From assembly GCA_025928415.1 (NCBI GenBank), contig JAICJK010000015.1, positions 1-15,143 of the forward strand: 15,143 bases of DNA, read 5' to 3'. Shown here in pieces: positions 6,859 to 13,283 of this stretch; the first letter of the stretch is position 1, and every line of letters starts with the position of its first letter. Position numbers and translations under genes: made by a program. This stretch comes from Solirubrobacteraceae bacterium (lineage in GTDB: Bacteria > Actinomycetota > Thermoleophilia > Solirubrobacterales > Solirubrobacteraceae). The notes below the pieces were generated by a model that worked only from the letters and a program-made list of their open reading frames with translations, did no database searches and had not been told where the DNA came from.

Positions 6859-7713
6859 TCAGGTCAGGCCGAACAGGCGCGCCGCGTTGTCCTTGAGGAT
6901 CAGCGGGCGGACCTCGGGGCGGATCTCGAGGGCGTCGAAGTCGCGCAGCCAGCGCTCCGGCGTCAGCGCGGGGTAGTCGGTGCCGAACAGGACCTTGTGC
7001 TTGAGCAGCGTGTTCGCGTGGTGCACGAGCTGGGGCGGGAAGTACTTGGGCGACCAGCCCGACAGGTCGATCCACGCATTCGGCTTGTGGGCGGCGATCG
7101 ACAGCGCCTCGTCCTGCCAGGGCACCGAGGGGTGGGCCATGATCACGTCGATGTCGGGGAAGTCGGCGGCGACCTGGTCGAGGTGCAGCGGGTTGGAGTA
7201 CTTCAGCAGGATGCCGCCGCCGCCCCGCTGGCCCGCGCCGACGGCGTTCTGCCCGGTGTGGAACAGCGCGGGCACGCCGGCCTCGGCGATGACCTCGTAG
7301 AGCGGGTAGGCCTTCGGGTCGTCGGGGAAGAAGGCCTGCAGGCTCGGGTGGAACTTGAACCCGCGGGCGCCGGCGTCGAGATGCGCGCGGGCCATCGCGA
7401 CCGCCTCGGCGGCCGGGCGGTTGGGGTCGATGCTCGCGAAGGGGATCAGCACGTCGCGCTCGCCGGCTGCCCCCGCCAGCAGCTCCTCGTTGCTGACCGG
7501 CCCGTCCCAGGCGATCGAGTCGACCATGAAGCAGACCGCGGCCATCCGGCGCTCGCGGTAGTAGGCCGCCAGCTCGTGCACGGTCAGCAGCGCGTCGCTG
7601 CCGAAGACCTCGGCGACCGCCGCCTCGGGCGAGCCCGCAGGGAACCCGCGGCCGCGCTCGGAGGCCTGCACGTGGGTGTGGACGTCGATCGCGTCGATCG
7701 CTGCCAGGTCGAT
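6859..7713 (-). CDS. Amidohydrolase-2 family metal hydrolase (4-hydroxyphenyl-beta-ketoacyl-CoA hydrolase-like), atypical start
   Basis: This is a TIM-barrel metal enzyme of about 284 residues. Metal ligands in order are His12 and His14 (DVHTHV), His152 (LFHTGQN), His194 (IMAHPS) and Asp246 (LFGTDYP), with GFKFHPSLQAFFPDD and the late DLSGWSPKYFPPQLV segment typical of the actinobacterial subgroup. From memory, relatives are annotated as 4-hydroxyphenyl-beta-ketoacyl-CoA hydrolases (CouO-like) of hydroxycinnamate degradation, which would release 4-hydroxybenzoate; other members are decarboxylases or lactonases. Homologues begin Met-Asp-Leu, but the matching codon here is ATC (7713-7711), preceded by AGGA 4 nt upstream. 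No ATG, GTG or TTG exists in frame before the HxH motif. An ATC or CTG (7707) start, or an upstream frameshift from the GTG at 7732, are the alternatives. First gene of the minus-strand operon. Confidence 0.85.
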   Translation of the reverse strand: MDLAAIDAIDVHTHVQASERGRGFPAGSPEAAVAEVFGSDALLTVHELAAYYRERRMAAVCFMVDSIAWDGPVSNEELLAGAAGERDVLIPFASIDPNRPAAEAVAMARAHLDAGARGFKFHPSLQAFFPDDPKAYPLYEVIAEAGVPALFHTGQNAVGAGQRGGGGILLKYSNPLHLDQVAADFPDIDVIMAHPSVPWQDEALSIAAHKPNAWIDLSGWSPKYFPPQLVHHANTLLKHKVLFGTDYPALTPERWLRDFDALEIRPEVRPLILKDNAARLFGLT

Positions 7714-7718
7714 GCCGT

Positions 7719-7751
7719 CCTGTCCGATGCACCGGACACTACGCCTGTCCG
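7719..7751. promoter_or_regulatory. Triple TGTCCG operator candidate in the divergent aldehyde dehydrogenase/amidohydrolase gap
   Basis: CCTGTCCG occurs at 7719-7726 and again at 7744-7751, and the inverted copy CGGACA sits between them at 7733-7738. This gives CGGACA-N7-TGTCCG plus a third element 25 bp from its direct copy. A minus-strand -10-like TAGTGT (7741-7736) lies inside the palindrome. A palindrome plus a direct repeat resembles the layout of IclR-type aromatic-catabolism operators; the regulator is not in the window. Confidence 0.5.
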
Positions 7752-7774
7752 TCCTGCGACCCGCAGGCGCGCGG

Positions 7775-7810
7775 TATACATGGACGGCGGCCCGGTCACG
7801 ACGAAGGAGG
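7775..7810 (+). promoter_or_regulatory. -10-like element and strong ribosome binding site of the aldehyde dehydrogenase gene
   Basis: TATACA (7775-7780) is a good -10 hexamer, but no recognisable -35 lies 16-18 bp upstream, which suggests activator dependence. AAGGAGG at 7804-7810 is a near-perfect Shine-Dalgarno 5 nt before the ATG at 7816 and fixes that start. Confidence 0.5.
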
Positions 7811-7815
7811 AGACG

Positions 7816-9285
7816 ATGTCGGCAACGGTCAACCTCGAGCAGCAGGACCTGCTGATCGGCGGGGCGTGGCGGGCGGCGAGCGACGGGCGCGCCCACGACA
7901 AGCTCGGCTCCTACGTGGGCGAGCCCGTGAGCCGGGTCGCGGCCGCGTCGCGCGCCGACGCGCGGGCCGCCGTCGACGCCGCGGCGGAGGCCTTCCCGGC
8001 GTGGTCGGCGACCCCGCCGGCCGCGCGCCGCGACGTGCTGCTGCGCGCCGCCGACGCGCTGCAGGCCGGGGCCGAGGAGATCGCGGCGATCGTGACCGCG
8101 GAGACCGGGTCGACCTTCGGCTGGGGCATGTTCAACGTCGGCCTGGCGTCGAGCATGCTGCGCGAGGCCGGCGCGCAGGCCTACGGCCTGCTGGGCGAGG
8201 TCATCCCCTCCGACGAGGCGGGGATGCTCTCGATGGGCATCCGGCAGCCGGTCGGCGTGGTGGTGGGCATCGCGCCGTGGAACGCCCCGGTGATCCTCGG
8301 CGTCCGCGCGCTCGCGATGCCGCTGGCCTACGGCAACACCGTCGTCTTCAAGGCCTCTGAGGAGTCCCCGCGCACGCATGGCGCGATCGTCCGCGCGCTC
8401 GTCGACGCCGGCATACCGGACGGCGTGGTCAACCTGCTCACCAACGACCCGGCCGACGCCGCGGGCGTCGTCGAGGAGCTCATCGCCCACCCGGCGGTCG
8501 CGCGGGTCAACTTCACCGGGTCGACGAAGGTCGGGCGCATCGTCGCCGAGAAGGCGGCGACCCACCTCAAGCGGACGCTCCTCGAGCTCGGCGGCAAGGC
8601 GCCGCAGGTCGTGCTCGACGACGCCGACCTCGACGAGGCCGCCGCGGCCGCGAGCTTCGGCGCGTTCATGAACCAGGGCCAGATCTGCATGTCGACCGAG
8701 CGCCTGGTCGTCCAGCGCCCCGTGGCCCGCGAGCTGGCCGGCAAGCTCGCCGAGAAGGCGGCCGCGCTCACGGTCGGCGACCCGAGCGACCCGCAGACGA
8801 TGATCGGCGCGCTCATCAACGAGGGCGCGATGCGCCGCGTGACCGAGCTCGTCGCCGACGCGGTCGCCAAGGGCGCGGAGGTCCTGTGCGGGGGCGAGGC
8901 CGAGGGCCCGTGCTACCAGCCGACCGTCCTGTACGGCGTCACGCCCGAGATGCGCATCTACGCCGAGGAGTCCTTCGGCCCCGTGGTCTCGATCGTCGAG
9001 GTCGACTCGGTCGACGACGCCGTGGCCGTCGCCAACGACACCGAGTACGGGCTGGCGGCCGCGGTCTTCAGCCGGGACGTCCCGAAGGCGATGGACGTCG
9101 CGCGGCGCATCCAGAGCGGGATCTGCCACATCAACAGCTCGACGGTCGACGACGCGGCGCAGGTCCCGTTCGGCGGGGTGAAGGCCAGCGGCTGGGGGCG
9201 CTTCGGCGCGCGGGCCGCGCTGGAGGAGTTCACCGAGCTGCGCTGGATGAGCATCCAGGAGAAGCCGCGCCACTATCCGATCTGA
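7816..9285 (+). CDS. NAD(P)-dependent aromatic aldehyde dehydrogenase (vanillin/4-hydroxybenzaldehyde dehydrogenase-like)
   Basis: This 489-residue aldehyde dehydrogenase oxidises an aldehyde to its acid with NAD(P)+. The catalytic Cys291 lies in MNQGQICMSTERLVV, the general base Glu257 in LLELGGKAP, and the oxyanion Asn156 in IAPWNAPVIL; FTGSTKVGR belongs to the cofactor site. The QGQICMSTER context and the SSTVDDAAQVPFGGVKASGWGRFG end segment match the vanillin/salicylaldehyde/benzaldehyde dehydrogenase subgroup rather than betaine or succinate-semialdehyde types. The start at 7816 is fixed by AAGGAGG. It diverges from the amidohydrolase operon and converges on pobA; a 4-hydroxybenzaldehyde substrate would feed PobA directly. 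The exact aldehyde is inferred. Confidence 0.88.
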   Translation: MSATVNLEQQDLLIGGAWRAASDGRAHDKLGSYVGEPVSRVAAASRADARAAVDAAAEAFPAWSATPPAARRDVLLRAADALQAGAEEIAAIVTAETGSTFGWGMFNVGLASSMLREAGAQAYGLLGEVIPSDEAGMLSMGIRQPVGVVVGIAPWNAPVILGVRALAMPLAYGNTVVFKASEESPRTHGAIVRALVDAGIPDGVVNLLTNDPADAAGVVEELIAHPAVARVNFTGSTKVGRIVAEKAATHLKRTLLELGGKAPQVVLDDADLDEAAAAASFGAFMNQGQICMSTERLVVQRPVARELAGKLAEKAAALTVGDPSDPQTMIGALINEGAMRRVTELVADAVAKGAEVLCGGEAEGPCYQPTVLYGVTPEMRIYAEESFGPVVSIVEVDSVDDAVAVANDTEYGLAAAVFSRDVPKAMDVARRIQSGICHINSSTVDDAAQVPFGGVKASGWGRFGARAALEEFTELRWMSIQEKPRHYPI

Positions 9286-9294
9286 GCGCGGCCG

Positions 9295-9308
9295 CGGGGC
9301 GCGCCCCG
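9295..9308. terminator. Perfect GC palindrome between convergent aldehyde dehydrogenase and pobA genes
   Basis: CGGGGCG/CGCCCCG is a perfect 14-bp palindrome in the 29-bp gap between two convergent stop codons. As RNA it could form a short GC hairpin from either strand. No T-tract is present, so terminator function is a positional inference. Confidence 0.4.
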
Positions 9309-9314
9309 GCGTCC

Positions 9315-10490
9315 TCAGAAGTCCGGCGCCGCCGGGAGCCCGACGTAGTTCTCGGCCAGGCTGCGGGCCGCGGCGGGCGAGCGCTCCAGGTACTCCAGGC
9401 GCGCGAGCTGCAGGCGCCGCCGGAACGGGCCGTCCCCGAGGTCGTGCAGCAGCTCGGTCATGTGGTTGGAGAAGTCCTGCGCGCGCCAGACGCGCCGCAG
9501 CGCGGCCTGCGAGTAGCCGTCCAGCGCCGTGTCGTCGCCCGTCCGGAAGTGGGCGACGAGCGCGGCCGCGAGCAGGCGCACGTCGTTGATCGCGAGGTTC
9601 AGGCCCTTGGCGCCGGTGGGCGGGACGATGTGCGCGGCGTCGCCCGCCAGGTACAGGCGCCCGTGCTGCATCGGCTCGGCGATGAAGCTGCGCATCGGGG
9701 TGATGGACCGCTCGAGGATCGCGCCCTCGCCGACGCGCCACCCGGGCAGCGCCAGGCGCTCCTGCAGCTCGGCCCAGATGCGCGCGTCGGGCCAGGCGGC
9801 GAGGTCCTCGTCGGCGGGGACCTGCAGGTAGAGGCGGCTCAGGCGCTCGGAGCGCATCGAGTACAGCGCGAAGCCGCGGTCGTGGCGGGCGTAGACGAGC
9901 TCGTCGGTCGTCGGCGCCGCCTCGGCCAGGATCCCCAGCCACGAGAACGGGTGGACGACCTCGCGCTCGGTCAGCACGCCGGCGGGGATGCTGTCCCGGC
10001 AGATGCCGCGGAAGCCGTCGCAGCCGGCGATCACGTCGCACTGCAGCTCGTGGGCCTCGCCCGCGTGCGTGTAGGTGATGCGCGGCGCGGCGCTCGCGAG
10101 GTCGTGCACGGCGACGTCGCCGACCTCGAAGTGCAGCGCCCCGCCGCGCGCCAGGCGGGCAGCGATGAGGTCCTTGACGACCTCCTGCTGGCCGTAGATC
10201 GTCACGTTGCGGCCGGTCAGCTCGGTCATCCTCACGTGCACGTCGCGCCCGGCGAAGCGCAGGTGGATGCCGTGGTGGACGAGCCCCTCGCGGTCCAGGC
10301 GCTCGCCGACGCCGAGGTCGCGCAGGACCTCGACGGTGTTGTGCTCGAGCAGGCCGGCGCGCACGCGGGCCTCGAGGTAGGGGCGGTCCCGGCGCTCCAG
10401 GACCACGGAGTCGATGCCCGCGCGCTGCAGCAGCAGCGACAGCGTGAGACCGGCGGGACCGGCGCCGACGATGCCCACCTGGGTGCGCAT
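9315..10490 (-). CDS. pobA: 4-Hydroxybenzoate 3-monooxygenase (PobA)
   Basis: This 391-residue flavoprotein hydroxylates 4-hydroxybenzoate to protocatechuate with NAD(P)H and O2; the Pseudomonas enzyme has 394 residues. The FAD fold shows GAGPAG (Gly9/11/14), RAGLLEH after the first Rossmann unit, GCDGFRG (about 156-162) and the GRLYLAGDAAHIVPPTGAKGLNLAI motif. Substrate residues correspond to Tyr200, Ser211, Arg213, Arg219 and Tyr221 in ELVYARHDRGFALYSMRSERLSRLY (Pseudomonas Tyr201, Ser212, Arg214, Arg220, Tyr222), and ENYVGLP near the end holds the proton-relay Tyr. Helix H2 carries Arg33, Tyr38, Arg42 and Arg44, which favours NADPH use. The ATG at 10490 is followed directly by the FAD motif. 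A -10-like TATACG (10504-10499) allows an almost leaderless message. Divergent from the pca operon. Confidence 0.96.
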   Translation of the reverse strand: MRTQVGIVGAGPAGLTLSLLLQRAGIDSVVLERRDRPYLEARVRAGLLEHNTVEVLRDLGVGERLDREGLVHHGIHLRFAGRDVHVRMTELTGRNVTIYGQQEVVKDLIAARLARGGALHFEVGDVAVHDLASAAPRITYTHAGEAHELQCDVIAGCDGFRGICRDSIPAGVLTEREVVHPFSWLGILAEAAPTTDELVYARHDRGFALYSMRSERLSRLYLQVPADEDLAAWPDARIWAELQERLALPGWRVGEGAILERSITPMRSFIAEPMQHGRLYLAGDAAHIVPPTGAKGLNLAINDVRLLAAALVAHFRTGDDTALDGYSQAALRRVWRAQDFSNHMTELLHDLGDGPFRRRLQLARLEYLERSPAAARSLAENYVGLPAAPDF

Positions 10491-10498
10491 GGGGGCAT

Positions 10499-10544
10499 CG
10501 TATAGGCTGTGCGCACAGTGGTCGTCTGTTCGCAGAGCGCACAC
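10499..10544. promoter_or_regulatory. pobA/pca divergent promoter with two inverted-repeat operators
   Basis: Overlapping -10-like hexamers face both ways: TATAGG (10501-10506, plus) and TATACG (10504-10499, minus). Downstream on the pca side are a perfect palindrome CTGTGCGCACAG (10507-10518) and a second site CTGTTCGC-AGA-GCGCACAC (10526-10544). The second contains GTTCG-N5-CGCAC (10528-10542), the pattern I recall for the Pseudomonas PcaR box. GCGCACA is repeated directly at 10511 and 10537. An IclR-type regulator is the likely binder; none is encoded here. Confidence 0.55.
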
Positions 10545-10545
10545 T

Positions 10546-11361
10546 ATGGCTGAGCTGCTGCCGCTCCCCGAGGCCGTCGCGGCCCTGATCCACGACGGCG
10601 ACGCCGTCGCGCTGGAGGGCTTCACCCACCTGATCCCGTTCGCGGCCGGCCACGAGCTGCTGCGCCAGGGGCGCCGCGAGCTCGAGCTGATCCGGATGAC
10701 GCCCGACCTGCTCTACGACCAGCTCATCGGGATGGGCTGCGCGCGGCGCCTCGTGTTCTCCTACGGCGGGAACCCCGGCGTGGGCTCCCTGCATCGCTTC
10801 CGCGACGCGATCGAGCATGGCTGGCCGCGCGCGCTCGAGCTCGAGGAGCACAGCCACGCCGGGATGGCCAACCGCTACGCGGCGGGCGCGGCGGACCTGC
10901 CGTTCGCGGTCATGCGCGGCTACGCGGGGACCGACCTCGTCGCGCACACGACGGTCGGCACGATCGCCTGCCCGTTCACCGGGGAGCAGCTCACGGCCGT
11001 GCCGGCTCTGCGCCCCGACGTCGCCGTGATCCACGCCCAGGAGGCCGACCGCGACGGCAACGTCCAGCTCTGGGGCATCCCCGGCGTGCAGAAGGAGGCC
11101 GTCCTCGCCGCGCGGCGCTCGCTGGTCACCGTCGAGCGGGTCGTCGACGCGCTCGCGCCGCGGCCCGGGGGCGTCGTGATCCCCGGCTGGGTGATCGACG
11201 CGGTCGCGGAGGCGCCCGGCGGCTCGCGGCCGTCCTACAGCCTCGGCGTCACGGCGCGCGACAACGACTTCTACCGCGCGTGGGACGCGATCAGCCGCGA
11301 CCGCGACGCGTTCGCCGCGTGGATGGACGAGCACGTGCTCGCCGGGACGGGGGCCCCGTGA
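10546..11361 (+). CDS. pcaI: 3-Oxoadipate CoA-transferase subunit A (class I, glutaconate-CoA-transferase-like)
   Basis: This 271-residue alpha subunit of a heterodimeric CoA-transferase is expected to act in the cytoplasm, activating beta-ketoadipate with CoA from succinyl-CoA. The N-terminus (LIHDGDAVALEGFTHLIPFAAGHELLRQG) is the family's CoA-binding entry. SYGGNPGVGSLHRFRDAIEHGWP and EEHSHAGMANRYAAGAADLPFAVMRGYAGTDL are typical of the longer glutaconate-type A subunits; classical PcaI is nearer 230 residues. The ATG at 10546 follows the operator region with only a weak GAG-type ribosome site. Its TGA overlaps the GTG of subunit B by 4 bp. The symbol rests on operon position; a different 3-oxoacid substrate cannot be excluded from sequence alone. 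Confidence 0.85.
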   Translation: MAELLPLPEAVAALIHDGDAVALEGFTHLIPFAAGHELLRQGRRELELIRMTPDLLYDQLIGMGCARRLVFSYGGNPGVGSLHRFRDAIEHGWPRALELEEHSHAGMANRYAAGAADLPFAVMRGYAGTDLVAHTTVGTIACPFTGEQLTAVPALRPDVAVIHAQEADRDGNVQLWGIPGVQKEAVLAARRSLVTVERVVDALAPRPGGVVIPGWVIDAVAEAPGGSRPSYSLGVTARDNDFYRAWDAISRDRDAFAAWMDEHVLAGTGAP

Positions 11362-12104
11362 GCGCGGCGACCAACGGCGAGGTCCAGACCGTCGTCGCCG
11401 CGCGGCGGCTGACCGGCGTGCGCTCGGTGTTCATCGGCGTGGGCCGGCCGAGCACCGCGGCGATCCTCGCGCGCATGGTCCACAATCCGGGCCTGGTGCT
11501 CGTCTACGAGTCCGGCACGATCGGCGCCAAGCCGTTCCACGTCCCGCTGTCGATCGGCGACGGCGAGCTGGCCGAGACCGCCGACAGCGTCGTCTCGGTG
11601 CCCGAGATGTTCAACTACTGGATCGGGCCCGGCCGGATCGACGTCGCGTTCCTCGGGGCCGCGCAGGTCGACCGCTTCGCGAACCTCAACTCGACGGTGA
11701 TCGGCGACTACGACAGGCCGCGCACGCGGCTGCCGGGCGCGGGCGGCGCGCCGGAGATCGCCGCGAGCTGCGGCGAGGTCGTCGTCGTGGCCCCGCACGC
11801 GCCGCGCACCTTCGTCGAGCGCCTGGACTTCCTGACGACGGTCGGCCACGGGGATGGGGCGGGCGCGCGCGAGCGGCTCGGCTTCCGCGGCGCCGGCCCG
11901 ACCGCCGTCATCACCGACCTCGGGGTCCTCGAGCCCGACCCCGCGACCAAGGAGCTCACGCTGACCCAGATCCACGAGGGCGTGGAGGTCGACCAGGTGC
12001 GCGAGGCCACGGGCTGGGCGCTCGCGGTCGCGCCCGCGCCCGCGACGACTCCGGCGCCGACCGACCAGGAGCTCGGCGCGCTGCGCGAGCTGAGCAGCCG
12101 ATGA
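11358..12104 (+). CDS. pcaJ: 3-Oxoadipate CoA-transferase subunit B (class I, glutaconate-CoA-transferase-like)
   Basis: This 248-residue beta subunit pairs with the preceding A subunit. Glu51 in LVYESGTIG matches the catalytic glutamate that forms the CoA thioester in class I transferases of the glutaconate type (SCOT-type enzymes have ENG). FLGAAQVDRFANLNSTVIGDYDRPRTRLPGAGGAPEIAA and the end segment ITDLGVLEPDPATKELTLTQIHEGV are strong family signatures. It starts at GTG 11358 inside the previous stop (GTGA) and ends in ATGA shared with pcaF, so both junctions are translationally coupled. A Pro/Ala-rich stretch (about residues 225-237) precedes the end. The 3-oxoadipate role is inferred from the flanking pcaF-H-G-B. 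Confidence 0.86.
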   Translation: MSAATNGEVQTVVAARRLTGVRSVFIGVGRPSTAAILARMVHNPGLVLVYESGTIGAKPFHVPLSIGDGELAETADSVVSVPEMFNYWIGPGRIDVAFLGAAQVDRFANLNSTVIGDYDRPRTRLPGAGGAPEIAASCGEVVVVAPHAPRTFVERLDFLTTVGHGDGAGARERLGFRGAGPTAVITDLGVLEPDPATKELTLTQIHEGVEVDQVREATGWALAVAPAPATTPAPTDQELGALRELSSR

Positions 12105-13282
12105 GCGCCCCCAACGCCTTCGTCTACGCCGCCGTGCGCAGCCCCTTCGGGCGCTACGGCGGCGCGCTGGCGCGCACCCGTCCCGACGACCTCGCCGCGC
12201 ACACGCTGCGCGCGCTGCTCGATCGCGCCGGCGACCTCGACCCCGCGGCGATCGACGACGTCATCCTCGGCAACGCCAACGGCGCGGGGGAGGACAACCG
12301 CAACGTCGCGCGGATGGCGGCGTTGCTGGCCGGCCTGCCGACGTCGGTGCCCGGCGTCGCGGTCAACCGGCTGTGCGGCTCGAGCCTCGAGGCGGCCATC
12401 CAGGCGGCGCGCGCGATCGAGACCGGCGACGCCTCGCTCATGGTCGCCGGCGGCGTGGAGTCGATGAGCCGCGCGCCGTGGGTCCTGCTCAAGCCCGAGA
12501 AGGGCTTCCCCGCCGGCGCCGAGACGCTGCACTCCTCGACGCTCGGGTGGCGCATGGTGAACCCCGAGATGCCGGAGCAGTGGACGATCTCGCTCGGCGC
12601 GAGCGCCGAGAAGCTCGCCGGGATGTACGACATCTCGCGCGAGGCGCAGGACGCGTTCGCCCTGCGCAGCCACCGGCTCGCCGCGCGCGCCTACGACGAG
12701 GGCGCCCTGCCCGAGGTCGTCCCGGTGCCCGGGGTCGAGCTGGACCGCGACGAGGGCATCCGCCCCGACACGTCGCTCGAGAAGCTCGCCGGGCTGAAGG
12801 CCGCGTTCGTCGAGGGCGGCACGGTCACGGCCGGCAACGCGTCCCCGCTGAACGACGGCGCGGCGATGCTGCTGCTCGGCGACGAGGCGGCGGGCGCGCG
12901 GCTGGGCCGCGACCCGCTGGCCCGCGTGGTGTCGCGCGGCGCGCACGGCGTGGACCCGGACGTGTTCGGCATCGCGCCGGTGCAGGCCGCCGAGCAGGCG
13001 CTGGCCCGCGCCGGGATCGGCTGGGACGACGTCGCCGTCGTCGAGCTCAACGAGGCGTTCGCCTCGCAGTCGCTGGCCTGCCTGGCCGGCTGGCCGGAGC
13101 TCGACCCGGAGAAGGTCAACCCGCGCGGCGGCGCGATCGCCATCGGCCACCCGCTGGGCGCGTCCGGCGCGCGCGTCGTGGGGCGCGTCGCCCACGAGCT
13201 GCGCGCGCGCGGCGGCGGCTTCGGCGTGGCCGCGATCTGCATCGGCGTCGGCCAGGGCCTGGCCGTCGTCCTGGAGGCCTGA
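12101..13282 (+). CDS. pcaF: 3-Oxoadipyl-CoA thiolase
   Basis: This 393-residue thiolase cleaves 3-oxoadipyl-CoA with CoA into succinyl-CoA and acetyl-CoA, the last step of the pathway. The acyl-accepting Cys92 is in NRLCGSSLEA, His350 in GGAIAIGHPLGASGAR and the acid/base Cys380 in CIGVGQG; VELNEAFA is the conserved central motif. The length is the norm for degradative thiolases. The ATG at 12101 overlaps the pcaJ stop (ATGA), and the pcaH start follows its stop after one base. The thiolase family alone does not fix chain specificity; the pca context decides it, while acetyl-CoA acetyltransferase activity remains a weaker alternative. Confidence 0.93.
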   Translation: MSAPNAFVYAAVRSPFGRYGGALARTRPDDLAAHTLRALLDRAGDLDPAAIDDVILGNANGAGEDNRNVARMAALLAGLPTSVPGVAVNRLCGSSLEAAIQAARAIETGDASLMVAGGVESMSRAPWVLLKPEKGFPAGAETLHSSTLGWRMVNPEMPEQWTISLGASAEKLAGMYDISREAQDAFALRSHRLAARAYDEGALPEVVPVPGVELDRDEGIRPDTSLEKLAGLKAAFVEGGTVTAGNASPLNDGAAMLLLGDEAAGARLGRDPLARVVSRGAHGVDPDVFGIAPVQAAEQALARAGIGWDDVAVVELNEAFASQSLACLAGWPELDPEKVNPRGGAIAIGHPLGASGARVVGRVAHELRARGGGFGVAAICIGVGQGLAVVLEA

Positions 13283-13283
13283 G

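Noticed and set aside
6850..6867. Short tandem CAGGT repeats at the amidohydrolase gene end
   Set aside because: Only two or three imperfect units, partly coding (Gly-Leu-Thr stop); too short to be a meaningful repeat.
5619..6896. 425-codon plus-strand frame opposite the MetE-like gene
   Set aside because: No domain-like pattern and it mirrors the codon structure of the MetE-like gene, which has an intact zinc site and a strong ribosome binding site.
4299..9308. Palindromes considered as REP-type or mobile repeat elements
   Set aside because: Too short, without conserved flanks or target duplications. A gene-end (terminator-like) reading explains their positions better.
8886..10505. 539-codon plus-strand frame across the aldehyde dehydrogenase end and pobA
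   Set aside because: It crosses two well-supported genes in a wrong frame or on the opposite strand, and its product is repetitive and motif-free.
6859..11334. Single 1491-codon minus-strand open frame
   Set aside because: Only its last 284 codons (the amidohydrolase) encode a recognisable protein. The rest is antisense to the aldehyde dehydrogenase and CoA-transferase genes or out of frame with pobA, and has the Arg/Ala/Gly-rich composition of GC-rich shadow frames.
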